DNA of 35,622 nt, taken from the NCBI RefSeq assembly GCF_030145145.1, contig NZ_JAQYWD010000050.1, forward strand, positions 1 to 35,622. The letters run 5' to 3'. Positions within the stretch are counted from its first letter, which is position 1, and every line of letters begins with the position of its first letter. The notes under the pieces were generated by a model that saw only the letters and a program-made list of their open reading frames with translations, made no database searches and was not told the origin of the DNA. Position numbers and translations under genes: made by a program. This DNA comes from Desulfobacula sp. GTDB lineage: Bacteria > Desulfobacterota > Desulfobacteria > Desulfobacterales > Desulfobacteraceae. Positions 23,081 to 31,538 of the stretch are shown piece by piece.

Positions 23081-24094
23081 TCGAAGTCGTTAAAGTAAAA
23101 TATAACGCGCAAGATGTCGGTGCCGTCAGTTTCAATACCGAAACAGGTATGGGCGCATTTGAATTTGAGTCTCGTTTTATTGAGTCCGGTATTGAGCTTT
23201 CACCGATAAAAATGCCTTTATCTAAAAAGATTTATTCATTTCCAGAAAATACTAACGAAACCTTCAAAGGGTTGCCTGGAATGATCGCAGATTCTTTGCC
23301 TGATTATTTCTGTAATGCCGTGATGAATGCCTGGATAGCTAGTCAGGGGAAGTCGGCAACAGACATCACCCCATTGCAGCGTCTTCAATATACTGGAAAG
23401 CGTGGTATGGGGGCATTAACTTATTCTCCGGCAATCCAACAGAAAAATCTGAATCGGTCACAACATGTTGAAATTCAGGCTTTAATTTCTGTCGCCCAAG
23501 AAATTTTGGCTAAACGGGAAACCTTCCAAGCAACACCTGGGTCACAGGGTCAGGAAGATAAAGAGGCCATGATGGCTCTATTATCGGTGGGTATGAGTGC
23601 TGGTGGAGCCAGGGCTAAAGCAGTCCTTGCATTTAATAGTGATTTTACCCAGGTAAGGTCAGGGCAAACCGATGCGCCTGAAGGATTTACTCATTTCGTG
23701 ATGAAATTTGATGGTGTCAGTGACACTCACAAAGGCAAAGAAACATTTGGTGATCCATTGGGGTATGGCACAATGTAGTATGTCTATCACCTCATGGCCA
23801 AAGCCTGCGGGATAGACATGGCGCCCTGCCTACGATTTAGCATACAGCTACAAGCCGGGAAGTCCTTGGGTTAGCAGTCATTGGATGAAACTCAATGGAA
23901 AAAGAGATAACTTTACCCGCGAAGATTTTTATAGCTTGAAAAAAATAAGCCCTATATTTACCAAACGGAAAATTGATCATATCATTGAGGAAATCACAGC
24001 GCACGTTTCAGAATGGAATAACCTGGCTAATGAACATAGTGTCCCACAATCATTAATCCAATTAATAAGTAGCAATTTGCGATTAAAAAGATAG
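23074..24094 (+). pseudogene. hipA: HipA toxin of the second locus, catalytic core deleted
   Basis: The first 234 codons are intact, including 'FKGLPGMIADSLPD', the Gly-rich loop 'GMSAGGARAKAV' and 'HFVMKFDGV'. A TAG at 23776 replaces a Glu codon in 'GYGTM(E)YVYHLMAKACGIDM'. At 23820-23830 'DMAPC' jumps to 'PAYDLAYSYKPGSPW'; the ~100 residues with the catalytic 'NxDDHxKN' motif are missing. The C-terminus follows ('KLNGKRDNFTREDFYSLKKI' to 'SSNLRLKR', stop 24094). It cannot be an active kinase. It is a diverged relative of the intact hipA at 10625. Confidence 0.9.
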
Positions 24095-24286
24095 TGATGC
24101 CATCTTGAAACGATGCCAGTGTCGGAGGACTTGGCGGATGTCCCTCTGCCCCCGGTGCCACCGGCAATGTGGCCACAAAATCTGTTGTGGCAGATAAAAA
24201 CCCAGGTTTTAGTGTCTGATCTTGACATATAACTTTCAGACAATTCAATGAAAGGGCTGGGGATCAAAATTTTATATGGAGATCAA

Positions 24287-25123
24287 ATGAAACTGACAGT
24301 GCTCATCGACAACAATACACTTATTGACAGGTACTTCCTTGGAGAACCAGGCGTGTCTTATCTCATTGAGGACGAAGGTAAAAAGATTTTATTCGATGTC
24401 GGGTATTCAGATGCGTTCATAAAGAATGCACGAAAAATATCTATTGATTTGCTGGATGTGGACTTTGTAGCTTTGTCACACGGCCACTTGGATCACAGTT
24501 GGGGGTTGATTCCACTTATCCGACTCTATACGGAAGGGATGATAGAAAATTTACAGGCCAAAAAGCCTACGCTTGTCACACATCCGTTGGCATTATCAAG
24601 CAGAAGGATCGGTGACTTACCGGAAATCGGCTCCTTACTTCCGGAAGATAAACTTTCTGGCTATTTCAATATGGAATTGAGCAGGGAGCCTGTAAACTTA
24701 ACTGAACGCCTGGTGTTTCTGGGGGAGATTGAGCAGACAAATGAATTTGAAGCTAAAACCCCAATAGGCAGAATAATGGATAATAAAATTGAAAAGGACG
24801 ACTTTATAGTGGATGATTCGGCATTAGCTTACAAATCATCCGCAGGTTTAGTCATTATCACAGGATGCTCCCATGCTGGAATCTGTAACATTGTTGAATA
24901 TGCGAGAAAGGTTTGTAAAGATGAAAGAGTTGTTGATATTGTAGGAGGTTTCCATTTGCTGGATCCTTCTGATGAGCAGTTGGAAGGAACCGTAAGGTAC
25001 ATGGAATCTTTGTGTCCTGGATCGGTGCATGCATGCCATTGTACAGATTTGAAATCCAAAATCGCATTGTCAAAGGTTGTTGATCTAAAGGAAGTTGGAG
25101 TGGGTATGATGCTCAAATACTGA
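24287..25123 (+). CDS. MBL-fold metallohydrolase (COG1237 type)
   Basis: 278 aa from ATG 24287, preceded by GGAG; an in-frame ATG 13 codons earlier lacks a good binding site. The metal motif 'SHGHLDHSWG' gives His65, His67, Asp69 and His70. Further ligands lie in 'GCSHAGICN' near 195 and 'GGFHLL' near 225. The domain pattern is that of the dihydropterin-aminobenzene-phosphate synthase-related proteins, whose members include archaeal methanopterin enzymes; substrates of bacterial members are mostly unknown. It is cytosolic, with no signal peptide. The stop codon lies in the first unit of the AATTCCG repeat array. Confidence 0.88.
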   Translation: MKLTVLIDNNTLIDRYFLGEPGVSYLIEDEGKKILFDVGYSDAFIKNARKISIDLLDVDFVALSHGHLDHSWGLIPLIRLYTEGMIENLQAKKPTLVTHPLALSSRRIGDLPEIGSLLPEDKLSGYFNMELSREPVNLTERLVFLGEIEQTNEFEAKTPIGRIMDNKIEKDDFIVDDSALAYKSSAGLVIITGCSHAGICNIVEYARKVCKDERVVDIVGGFHLLDPSDEQLEGTVRYMESLCPGSVHACHCTDLKSKIALSKVVDLKEVGVGMMLKY

Positions 25124-25162
25124 ATTCCGTGAATTCCGTAATTCCGTAATTCCGGTGACACC
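25123..25162. repeat. Four AATTCCG repeats ending in GGTGACACC
   Basis: AATTCCG at 25123, 25132, 25140 and 25148, then GGTGACACC (25154-25162) and TTACTTAA. A single related unit, GAATTCCGGGGATACC, is at 21284-21299, followed by TGACTTAA. The layout is parallel to the arrays at 12825 and 16121 with another repeated word. It overlaps the stop codon of the MBL gene. Confidence 0.7.
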
Positions 25163-25279
25163 TTACTTAATTATATAAAGCCAACAATCACATGCACTCG
25201 GTTGCAGCAAAATGAACAGCTCGTTCCCCGGGCCTGTTAACAAGCTGCTTGACGCAGGCAAGCTTGCCAACAAAAATTG

Positions 25280-25303
25280 CTGCGGGTGATACCGCAGATT
25301 TTT
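25280..25303 (+). terminator. Rho-independent terminator
   Basis: CTGCGG, loop GTGATA, CCGCAG, then ATTTTTGTG. A perfect 6-pair GC stem is followed by a T run. AAAAATT before the stem would let it work on the other strand too. It may end the MBL transcript, about 160 bases upstream. The palindrome GGCAAGCTTGCC lies just before, at 25258-25269. Confidence 0.55.
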
Positions 25304-25381
25304 GTGTTATTCGATTGTTTTACATCAACAACTTTAAAAGTGAATCATTCGACAAAAGGACAAATTTAAAGGAGAAGATCA

Positions 25382-26143
25382 ATGACTGAGACCCATAAAA
25401 GAACGGCTATTGTCACCGGTGCCTCATCCGGCATTGGTGAGGCCATTGTTAGAAGATTCATATCTGAAGGTTTTGGCGTTGTGGGAAATGGCAGAAATGC
25501 AGATAAACTTGAAAGTCTTGAAAAGGAACTGGGTGGAACGTTCCGGGGTGTGGCCGGGGATGCTGCCGATGAAGCGTGTTTAGAAAATCTGTTTGCAGCT
25601 GTTGAAAAACATTTTAATAATGGTGCTGATATAGTGGTCGCCAATGCCGGGCGGGGCCTTGGCGGATCGGTCAAAGACGCGGATCTTTCAGAATTTCAGG
25701 AAATGATGCAGGTCAATGTGACCGGTGCACTCATTTTGATGCAGAAAGCAGCAAGACGGATGATGGAGACCCAGGCCGGATCGTTTCCGGAGACGGCAGC
25801 AGACATCGTAATTACCGGATCTGTCGTGGGCAGGCACGTATCTCCCTTTAGCGCGACTTACGGCGCTTCCAAGTTTGCCATTCATTCTTTAACCGAAGGC
25901 CTGCGCCGCGAGGTCAGTCCTATGGGCGTCCGGGTTTCCCTTGTAGAGCCCGGCCTTGTGTTCAGCGGCTTCCAGTCTGCTGCCGGATATCCGGATGAGA
26001 TGGTCAAGACCATGGCAGATAAATTCGGCCCGATCCCGGAAGCGGATGATATTGCCGATGCGGTATACTATATCGTGTCCCGGCCACCGCACGTCCATGT
26101 CTGTGATATCGTTGTAAGGCCTACCCGGCAGGATTATCCGTAA
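25382..26143 (+). CDS. Short-chain dehydrogenase/reductase (SDR)
   Basis: The protein has 253 aa, the classical SDR length. The cofactor loop 'TGASSGIG' is at residues 12-19, 'NAG' near 88, the catalytic Ser in 'VITGSVVG' near 145, and Tyr160/Lys164 in 'YGASK'. The arginine of 'NGRNADKL' near 38 suggests a preference for NADP(H). 'VEPGLVFSGF' and the end 'VVRPTRQDYP' fit the YdfG/serine-dehydrogenase-like subgroup, which oxidises 3-hydroxy acids; the substrate cannot be fixed. AAAGGAG sits before ATG 25382. It is intact and monocistronic. Confidence 0.92.
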   Translation: MTETHKRTAIVTGASSGIGEAIVRRFISEGFGVVGNGRNADKLESLEKELGGTFRGVAGDAADEACLENLFAAVEKHFNNGADIVVANAGRGLGGSVKDADLSEFQEMMQVNVTGALILMQKAARRMMETQAGSFPETAADIVITGSVVGRHVSPFSATYGASKFAIHSLTEGLRREVSPMGVRVSLVEPGLVFSGFQSAAGYPDEMVKTMADKFGPIPEADDIADAVYYIVSRPPHVHVCDIVVRPTRQDYP

Positions 26144-26175
26144 AACCACGGCTGAGAACGATAAATATAAAGCAC

Positions 26176-26357
26176 CCGGAACTGAACCCGGATGAGTCTC
26201 TCAATTGTGATTTAAAATCGGTGTCCATAGCAAAGTTCCTGCCAGGACAAAAGAACAATTAGCAAAGAAGACCTTGTCCCATTTGCGGAAGTTGCAAAAG
26301 ATGCCCCGGAGGGTGAAAAATCACTTCAAGCATAAGAAAATTTCCTATGCCGCTTGA
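26176..26357 (+). pseudogene. C-terminal remnant of an IS630-type transposase
   Basis: 'PELNPDESLNCDLKS' (catalytic Glu region) is followed, after a one-step frame change, by 'VHSKVPARTKEQLAKKTLSH' and 'LRKLQKMPRRVKNHFKHKKI', ending 'SYAA', the typical end of IS630-family transposases. The rest of the element is absent; just upstream lies the SDR gene. It is dead and too small to define IS ends. Confidence 0.75.
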
Positions 26358-26391
26358 TTAATGTATTTAATTGCCGGAGTAATATGATTTT

Positions 26392-27312
26392 GTGTCTACA
26401 ATTTCCAAGAAAGAGTATAGAGTGGAACCAATAATTCAAGTCAGTCATTTAACAAAATATTTTGGAAAATCCATTGGAATCGAGGATATAAACCTTGAAA
26501 TTCACAAAGGTGAAATTTTTGGATTTCTTGGGCCCAATGGGGCTGGAAAATCTACCACAATTCGCCTGATGCTGAATTTGATGCGCCCTTCTTTTGGGAG
26601 TGTGAAAATTTTTAATAGAAATGTGCAGAAACACTATGATAAAATTTTTAATACGATTGGTAATGTCCCAGGTGAATTAAGGTTGTATGAAGAATTGACC
26701 GGTTATAATTTTTTAAACTACATGAATAAATTTTCTCATCAAGAGCCAAAATGGCAAAAAGAATTAATTAATGCGTTTCATTTAAGCCATGCAGATTTAA
26801 ATAAAAAAATAAAACATTATTCCCATGGGATGAAACAAAAATTAGGGATAATACAAGCCTTGCAGGATGACCCGGAACTTATCATCATGGACGAACCCTC
26901 TGAAGGGCTTGATCCGATAAATAAAAATGTTTTGTATGATTATCTGCAAAAATTTAAGGCCTCTGGGAAAACCATCTTTTTTTCATCACATTACCTTACT
27001 GAGGTGGAAAAGATATGCGACCGGGTGGGGCTTGTGAAAAATGGTAAACTCATTACAAAAGAAACGATACCGTCGTTGAAAGAAAAAATGATTCGGCGGT
27101 TGGAAGTCACATTTACACAACCTGTTTTAGCGGATGACTTTGATATACAAAGCACGGATATTGTAGAACAGGATTCACATCGACTCGTTTTTAATGTAAG
27201 GGGAAATATTAATTTATTGTTAAAACAAATTGCAAAATATGACGTTAAGAATCTGGTTTTCCCAGAGCCTTCGCTTGAGGATACTTTTATGACCTTCTAC
27301 GAAAAACAATAA
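26392..27312 (+). CDS. ABC transporter ATP-binding protein (ABC-2 type exporter)
   Basis: 306 aa from GTG 26392. The Walker A loop 'GPNGAGKST' is near 46, the signature 'YSHGMKQKLGI' near 145, Walker B 'LIIMDEPSEGLD' near 163, and the switch His in 'FFSSHYLTEVE' near 202. The last 70 residues are the accessory beta domain usual in CcmA/NatA-like exporters. GGAG at 26376 is somewhat far from GTG; ATG 26384 leads to an early stop. The permease that should pair with it (27321) has an internal stop, so the exporter may be crippled. The substrate is unknown. Confidence 0.9.
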   Translation: MSTISKKEYRVEPIIQVSHLTKYFGKSIGIEDINLEIHKGEIFGFLGPNGAGKSTTIRLMLNLMRPSFGSVKIFNRNVQKHYDKIFNTIGNVPGELRLYEELTGYNFLNYMNKFSHQEPKWQKELINAFHLSHADLNKKIKHYSHGMKQKLGIIQALQDDPELIIMDEPSEGLDPINKNVLYDYLQKFKASGKTIFFSSHYLTEVEKICDRVGLVKNGKLITKETIPSLKEKMIRRLEVTFTQPVLADDFDIQSTDIVEQDSHRLVFNVRGNINLLLKQIAKYDVKNLVFPEPSLEDTFMTFYEKQ

Positions 27313-27320
27313 AAGACAGC

Positions 27321-28124
27321 ATGCTCAAATATTATTCACATTTAAAAAAAATATTATCGGATCAAAAATACAATCTGATCATCTTGACATTGTTCTGTTT
27401 TCTGTTTGAATATTTGTTTGCCTGAATATTTTTTGAATCCGGTGTAAGTAAGATCGTGGTATCCTTTATACAAAGACTTCCCCCTGCCTTCACAACTTTT
27501 ATTGGTGTTCAGGGCGGGACAGCGCAGTTTGCCACACAAATGCTGGCGTTTGGATATACACATCCAATCATCATCATCAGTCTTGCGTTTCTGCAGGTCA
27601 GTATCCCGGCAAGATATATTACTGGCGAAATTGAATTAAAAACTTTTGATATTTTGTTAACCAAGCCCCTCAAGAGATTTATTATTCCTTCAAGCATTTT
27701 TACATTTTTAATCATTGCTTTGGGGCTCCAGTTCATAGCAATATTTTTAGGGACAATTGCAGGTGATCTTTATTTTGATTTGCAGATTAATATTGCCGAT
27801 TATGGGAAGGCAGTCTTTGTCGGCTTTGTTTTCTTTTTAAGCATGGGGTCAATGGCTATGGCTATTTGTACCTTTCAGATTGAAAAAGGCAAGGCACTCA
27901 GCAAAACAATTGGTCTGATCGTTGCCTTATATTTTTTTGATACAATCATTAAATTAAGCAAGTCTCTGGACCATTTATACGCCTACAGTTATTTTCAATT
28001 ATATCAACCAGGGAAATTAGTTCAAAACCAGGTAGACGCAAGTCTTTGTGTCCTGATTTCATTGGTTCTTACGGGTCTGTTTTTGATGGTTGCAATACTG
28101 CAATTTAACAAACGGGATTTATAG
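27321..28124 (+). pseudogene. ABC-2 type permease with an in-frame TGA
   Basis: The frame starts at ATG 27321, 9 bases after the ATPase gene: 'MLKYYSHLKKILSDQKYNLI', and a first membrane helix follows. TGA at 27423-27425 (codon 35) interrupts '...EYLFA' and the same frame continues 'IFFESGVSKIVVSFIQRLPP' to the stop at 28124. Five more helices and the end 'VAILQFNKRDL' follow, giving 267 codons, normal for ABC-2 permeases. TGG (Trp) to TGA would explain it. Translation from an internal start such as GTG 27456 would lack the first helix. It is probably inactive unless the stop is read through. Confidence 0.8.
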
Positions 28125-28437
28125 GGAACGGGGGCCACCATTGTCTTTCAAATCATCTCTGAAACGCTAAGAATTAAAGATAAGACCGCTGAATCGGGTT
28201 TCCGTGAAGAGGTAATCAAGATTCGCCTGACGCGCAGAGGGCCTTTGATTTCAAGTGTTCTGGAACCCTTAAAAACAGGAACATGGTCACGCTGCGCTGG
28301 GCTCCTTTTGAAACAATGGAACCGTCTCTTGGTTAGGATAGTTTCAATAAGGCATATTCATTTTTGACCAGAGGCAGTGTAACTAAGATCTTGATTTGCG
28401 TTAAATACTTGTTTTCACAATTATTTAAGGAGGCTCT
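28125..28437. other. Gene-free stretch
   Basis: Several short frames are present but none looks like a known protein, and all contain stops. The strong AAGGAGG before 28438 belongs to the next gene. A degraded gene cannot be excluded. Confidence 0.4.
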
Positions 28438-29356
28438 ATGTATCGGTACAAAAAGATAATGATTTGTCTTAATCTGGATGACCATGATGAAAAACTGATT
28501 CAGTACGCGGGAATATTGTCTAAGATGGCCAAATCAGATGAATTACATTTTGTATATGTGTCTGATACATTTGATATACCGGAAGAAATCAAAAAGATCT
28601 ATCCGCAAATTGCATCCCCGGTCGAAGCAGTAGTTGAAGACCTGATGAAACAGATTGTTAAACAACACTTTAACGGCCATGAAAATACACAAAAAATCTA
28701 TAGCCCCCTGGAAGGACCACTTTTGGGACAGTTGATCTCATACACAAAAAAATATGATATTGACCTTTTGATCGTCGGCCATCATTCAACTGAAATGGCT
28801 GCCCAAAATGCCATTTCGGAAAAGCTGGCAAGAAAAGCGTTCTGCTCGGTCATGATTGTTCCCAAGGGCGCAAAAGCCCTGCTTGAAAAAATACTGGTGG
28901 CTGTGGATTTTTCCGATCACGCGTTAAATGCCCTGGATGTGGGCAGTGCTTTTGCCAAGGCAGCCGGATTGGAAGATATATATATCCTCAATAATTACAA
29001 AGTTCCGACAGAATACCATAAGACAGGTAAGTCCCATGAGGAATTCGCCGACATTATGCTGGATAATGCAAAATCGAAATTAAGGGCGTTATTACCAATA
29101 AGTTGATCTAAAATCAATTGCTATCAAACCTTTTTTTAAAAACAACAATAACGTTGTTGACGGCATACTCAGGTTTTCAAAAAATATGGGCGCTGACCTG
29201 ATCGTTGTCGGTGCCAGGGGGCGCAGCGGTGATATTGCTGCAATCCTTCTGGGCAGTGTTACAGAAGGATTGATAAGAAAACTTGACAGACCGATTCTGG
29301 CGGTCAAAAATAAGGGGGAAGGGCTCAATATCTTGGATGCAATATCATCAGAGTAA
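28438..29356 (+). pseudogene. Tandem universal stress protein with a frameshift
   Basis: AAGGAGG precedes ATG 28438. The first UspA domain ('KIMICLNLDDHDEKLI' to 'SVMIVPKGAKA') and half of the second ('KILVAVDFSDHALNALDVGS') are in frame to 29106. The rest of the second domain ('FFKNNNNVVDGILRFSKNMG', ATP-loop 'GARGRSGDIAAILLGS', end at 29356) is in the next frame. One base changes the frame near 29098-29106. The combined ~306 aa is the normal tandem-USP length. In the family the ATP-binding loop and dimer surface lie in the lost part. It may be a genuine recent mutation or a sequencing error. Confidence 0.8.
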
Positions 29357-29382
29357 TAATGAATTGAAACAGGAGTATAATT

Positions 29383-29751
29383 ATGAATGATCATGACAGT
29401 AACGATGAGCCGCTGATATTAAAACTTCATTTGGTGATACGCTTCGCCGTCAGGGTTATGGCCCTCATTATGACGGCTGTTATTATCTGGGGCGTGGTCG
29501 ATGTGTGCTGGGTATTGTATGAAAAACTGATGTCGCCGCCCAGATTTCTGTTGACCATCAGCGATATTCTTGCAACGTTCGGAGCATTCATGGCGGTTCT
29601 GATCGCCATCGAAATATTTGTGAATATCTGTGTCTACCTCCGGGAGGATGTCATCCATGTTCAGATTGTCATGGCAACGGCTCTCATGGCCATTGCCCTT
29701 CCAAGCAGCATGGCAGCCCAAATCCACCCAAGGTTGAGGAAGTTCTTCTAG
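29383..29751 (+). CDS. PsiE-like membrane protein, C-terminus altered
   Basis: The protein has 122 aa, with AGGAG before ATG 29383, 26 bases after the stress-protein gene (probable operon). Three membrane helices are visible ('RVMALIMTAVIIWGVVDV', 'ISDILATFGAFMAVLIAIEI' and 'VIHVQIVMATALMAIA'). 'CVYLREDVIHVQIVMATALM' is the hallmark of the phosphate-starvation-inducible PsiE family. After 'MAIA' the usual 'RKVII' motif and last helix are replaced by 'LPSSMAAQIHPRLRKFF', so the end has been exchanged by rearrangement. The function of PsiE is unknown. The protein may no longer fold properly. Confidence 0.65.
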   Translation: MNDHDSNDEPLILKLHLVIRFAVRVMALIMTAVIIWGVVDVCWVLYEKLMSPPRFLLTISDILATFGAFMAVLIAIEIFVNICVYLREDVIHVQIVMATALMAIALPSSMAAQIHPRLRKFF

Positions 29752-29774
29752 GCGCCTGTCAATTCAGGGTCCTT

Positions 29775-30980
29775 TCATTTTTTATTCCGTCCGATGACCG
29801 CATAAACCGGGTCTGAAAATCTGAATTTCCGGGAATATTTGTCATCATCGGGCCTTGGATATCCTCTCATTGAAGCCGTTGATATAGAGTCATACCGGCC
29901 GGATTCAAGGAAGTATTCCGTTACCAGGCCCATACGTTCAAAATCATGGAGGCCTTCCCAGATACGGACAGCCTTTTCCGGGAACCAGCGGTTTGAAAAG
30001 CTGACTGCAAAAATACCGCCGGGCTTTAACACCCTTGCCACCTCTTTGAACAGGCGGATCGGATCAACGAGGTATTCCACGGATAGAGAACAGATCACTG
30101 CATTAAATGTACGATCTTTAAACGACAACCTGCTGTTACGGTTCAGGTCCTGAACCGTATGTTCTGTCAACTGACTGTTTTTTGCAAGCTCACTGGCATT
30201 GAGCCCCAGCCCGTGCACACAGGAAAGCTGCAACTCACCTGGCAGGTGGGACTCCCATCCGGCCATGAGGTCCAGGACCGCTTCTCCGGGGTGAAGAAGG
30301 GTTCTGTAAATATCAGTCAGATTCTGTTGGGCCTTTGAATCAATATGCCGGACAAATCTGTCCGTTGCATAGAAAACAGAATCAGGTTCTGAATCTTTCC
30401 GGTCAAAGGACTTTTCCGAGAAAAAATTCGTTGGCTGCCGGTTGTAGCGGGCTTGCATGCCCGGTCCTGACAGGGCTATATCAAACCAGTCTGTGCAGCC
30501 ACCGCCCCGCTCTTCAGGTTTAAGGGATTCATTGCCATGGGGGGTCATTTCAACAATCACCGGGGTTCCGGCCAGGGGATGGTTCAAATCAGCAGTAATG
30601 CGGTCACCATGAAGTGCCACACAGCGAAACGGGTTCAGGTTCCCCTTGAATATACCGGGAGCGCCTGATATCAATCCCTGGGGATAAAAACGACCTGCTG
30701 TCAACCGGCCGGCAGGACTGCTGGAGTTCAGTCGGGTAAGGGGCAGAACAATCACCTTTTCGCTACGGTGTTCCGGAACCAGTTCTCCTGGACATAACTC
30801 AACACTTATGGTGTCTTGTCTTTTGCTGTCCAAAAGTTTTTCAAACAGACTGCCGGGAATAATATCCCGCCAGCAATTGAACTGGTCGGCAAAATAATGC
30901 TCTTTGTGGGTAATACCGTCTTTTTCCCAGGTGATATCAATGGACAAGTCGATCCGGGCACTAGTGGATAGTGATGTCAT
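29775..30980 (-). CDS. FKBP/SlyD-like domain fused to a SAM-dependent methyltransferase
   Basis: The protein has 401 aa. The N-terminal ~170 residues contain a SlyD/FKBP-type piece ('VELCPGELVP', 'GRFYPQGLI', 'NPFRCVALHGD', and 'ADLNHPLAGTPVIVEM', the SlyD 'NHPLAG' hallmark). From about 230 a class I methyltransferase follows: motif I region 'AVLDLMAGWESHLP', 'VHGLGLNASELA', 'VQDLNRNSRLSFKDRTFNAV', 'EVARVLKPGGIFAVSFSNRW'. 'DLMAGWESHLP' is an unusual motif I seen in a specific methyltransferase family. The substrate is unknown; the prolyl-isomerase-like part may bind the target protein. It is cytosolic and transcribed away from 31186, with a 16-base palindrome in the shared upstream region. 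Confidence 0.85.
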   Translation of the reverse strand: MTSLSTSARIDLSIDITWEKDGITHKEHYFADQFNCWRDIIPGSLFEKLLDSKRQDTISVELCPGELVPEHRSEKVIVLPLTRLNSSSPAGRLTAGRFYPQGLISGAPGIFKGNLNPFRCVALHGDRITADLNHPLAGTPVIVEMTPHGNESLKPEERGGGCTDWFDIALSGPGMQARYNRQPTNFFSEKSFDRKDSEPDSVFYATDRFVRHIDSKAQQNLTDIYRTLLHPGEAVLDLMAGWESHLPGELQLSCVHGLGLNASELAKNSQLTEHTVQDLNRNSRLSFKDRTFNAVICSLSVEYLVDPIRLFKEVARVLKPGGIFAVSFSNRWFPEKAVRIWEGLHDFERMGLVTEYFLESGRYDSISTASMRGYPRPDDDKYSRKFRFSDPVYAVIGRNKK

Positions 30981-31119
30981 TATAAACTCCTTTTGGCCCA
31001 GGACAAAAAATTGTAAAAATCAGTGTACAGCTTTTTTTGTATCGTCGGCCTTTTCATCAGCAAACAAGAACTGTTTCACTTATTCATCAATCTAATTCTC
31101 AAAAATATTTTTTCAACCC

Positions 31120-31135
31120 TTTATCTGCAGATAAA
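31120..31135. promoter_or_regulatory. 16-base perfect palindrome between divergent genes
   Basis: TTTATCTGCAGATAAA is a perfect palindrome, 140 bases before the minus-strand methyltransferase gene and 50 bases before ATG 31186. Its place and symmetry suit an operator for a dimeric regulator. No known binding-site family was recognised. Confidence 0.5.
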
Positions 31136-31185
31136 CCTTCTTATCTTTAAGCATAGTGTATGTATAAACGAACGGAGGTGAACCA

Positions 31186-31521
31186 ATGAATGAGCAGTTA
31201 AAAACAGTTCTAGAATATATTAAAAACGAATATAGCAGCAAGGCGCTTACCGGTGCCCGGAACTATCTAAACGTGAATATAGGAAAGGTGGCCCTAAACC
31301 TCGGTTTTACAGCACTGCACGACGCATATGCAGACCGCGAAGTGATTGTCTCTTTGAAGGACCCTGTTCCTGGAATGAAAGTACGCATTGACGGGCGGAC
31401 ATTTGTTAATTATGCAGAGTATTCCGACGGATTTGCCGTGCCCAGTCATATTGCAAAAAAAGCAGGGTTGCCGATCAAACCTTATATTGCCAATGACAGC
31501 ATGATTTTAAATTTTGCTTAG
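31186..31521 (+). CDS. Conserved-looking small protein of unknown function
   Basis: The protein has 111 aa, with a very strong ACGGAGGTGA before ATG 31186. It is mixed alpha/beta ('NEQLKTVLEYIKNEYSSKAL', 'VPGMKVRIDGRTFVNYAEYS', 'VPSHIAKKAGLPI'), with no signal peptide or cysteine. I do not recognise a family. It is followed after 17 bases by the nucleoside-gate gene and probably shares its transcript, so a role with that membrane protein is possible. It is intact. Confidence 0.7.
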   Translation: MNEQLKTVLEYIKNEYSSKALTGARNYLNVNIGKVALNLGFTALHDAYADREVIVSLKDPVPGMKVRIDGRTFVNYAEYSDGFAVPSHIAKKAGLPIKPYIANDSMILNFA

Positions 31522-31538
31522 GCCCTTTTAAGTATCCC

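Noticed and set aside
25200-25270. Another attC-like site around GTTAACAAG at 25243
   Set aside because: Core-like words are present but no stem with proper spacing joins them; the palindrome GGCAAGCTTGCC and terminator explain the structure better.
27423-27425. TGA as a selenocysteine codon
   Set aside because: Desulfobacterota make selenoproteins, but ABC-2 permeases are not known as such and the position is in a membrane helix edge without redox context; a nonsense change is simpler.
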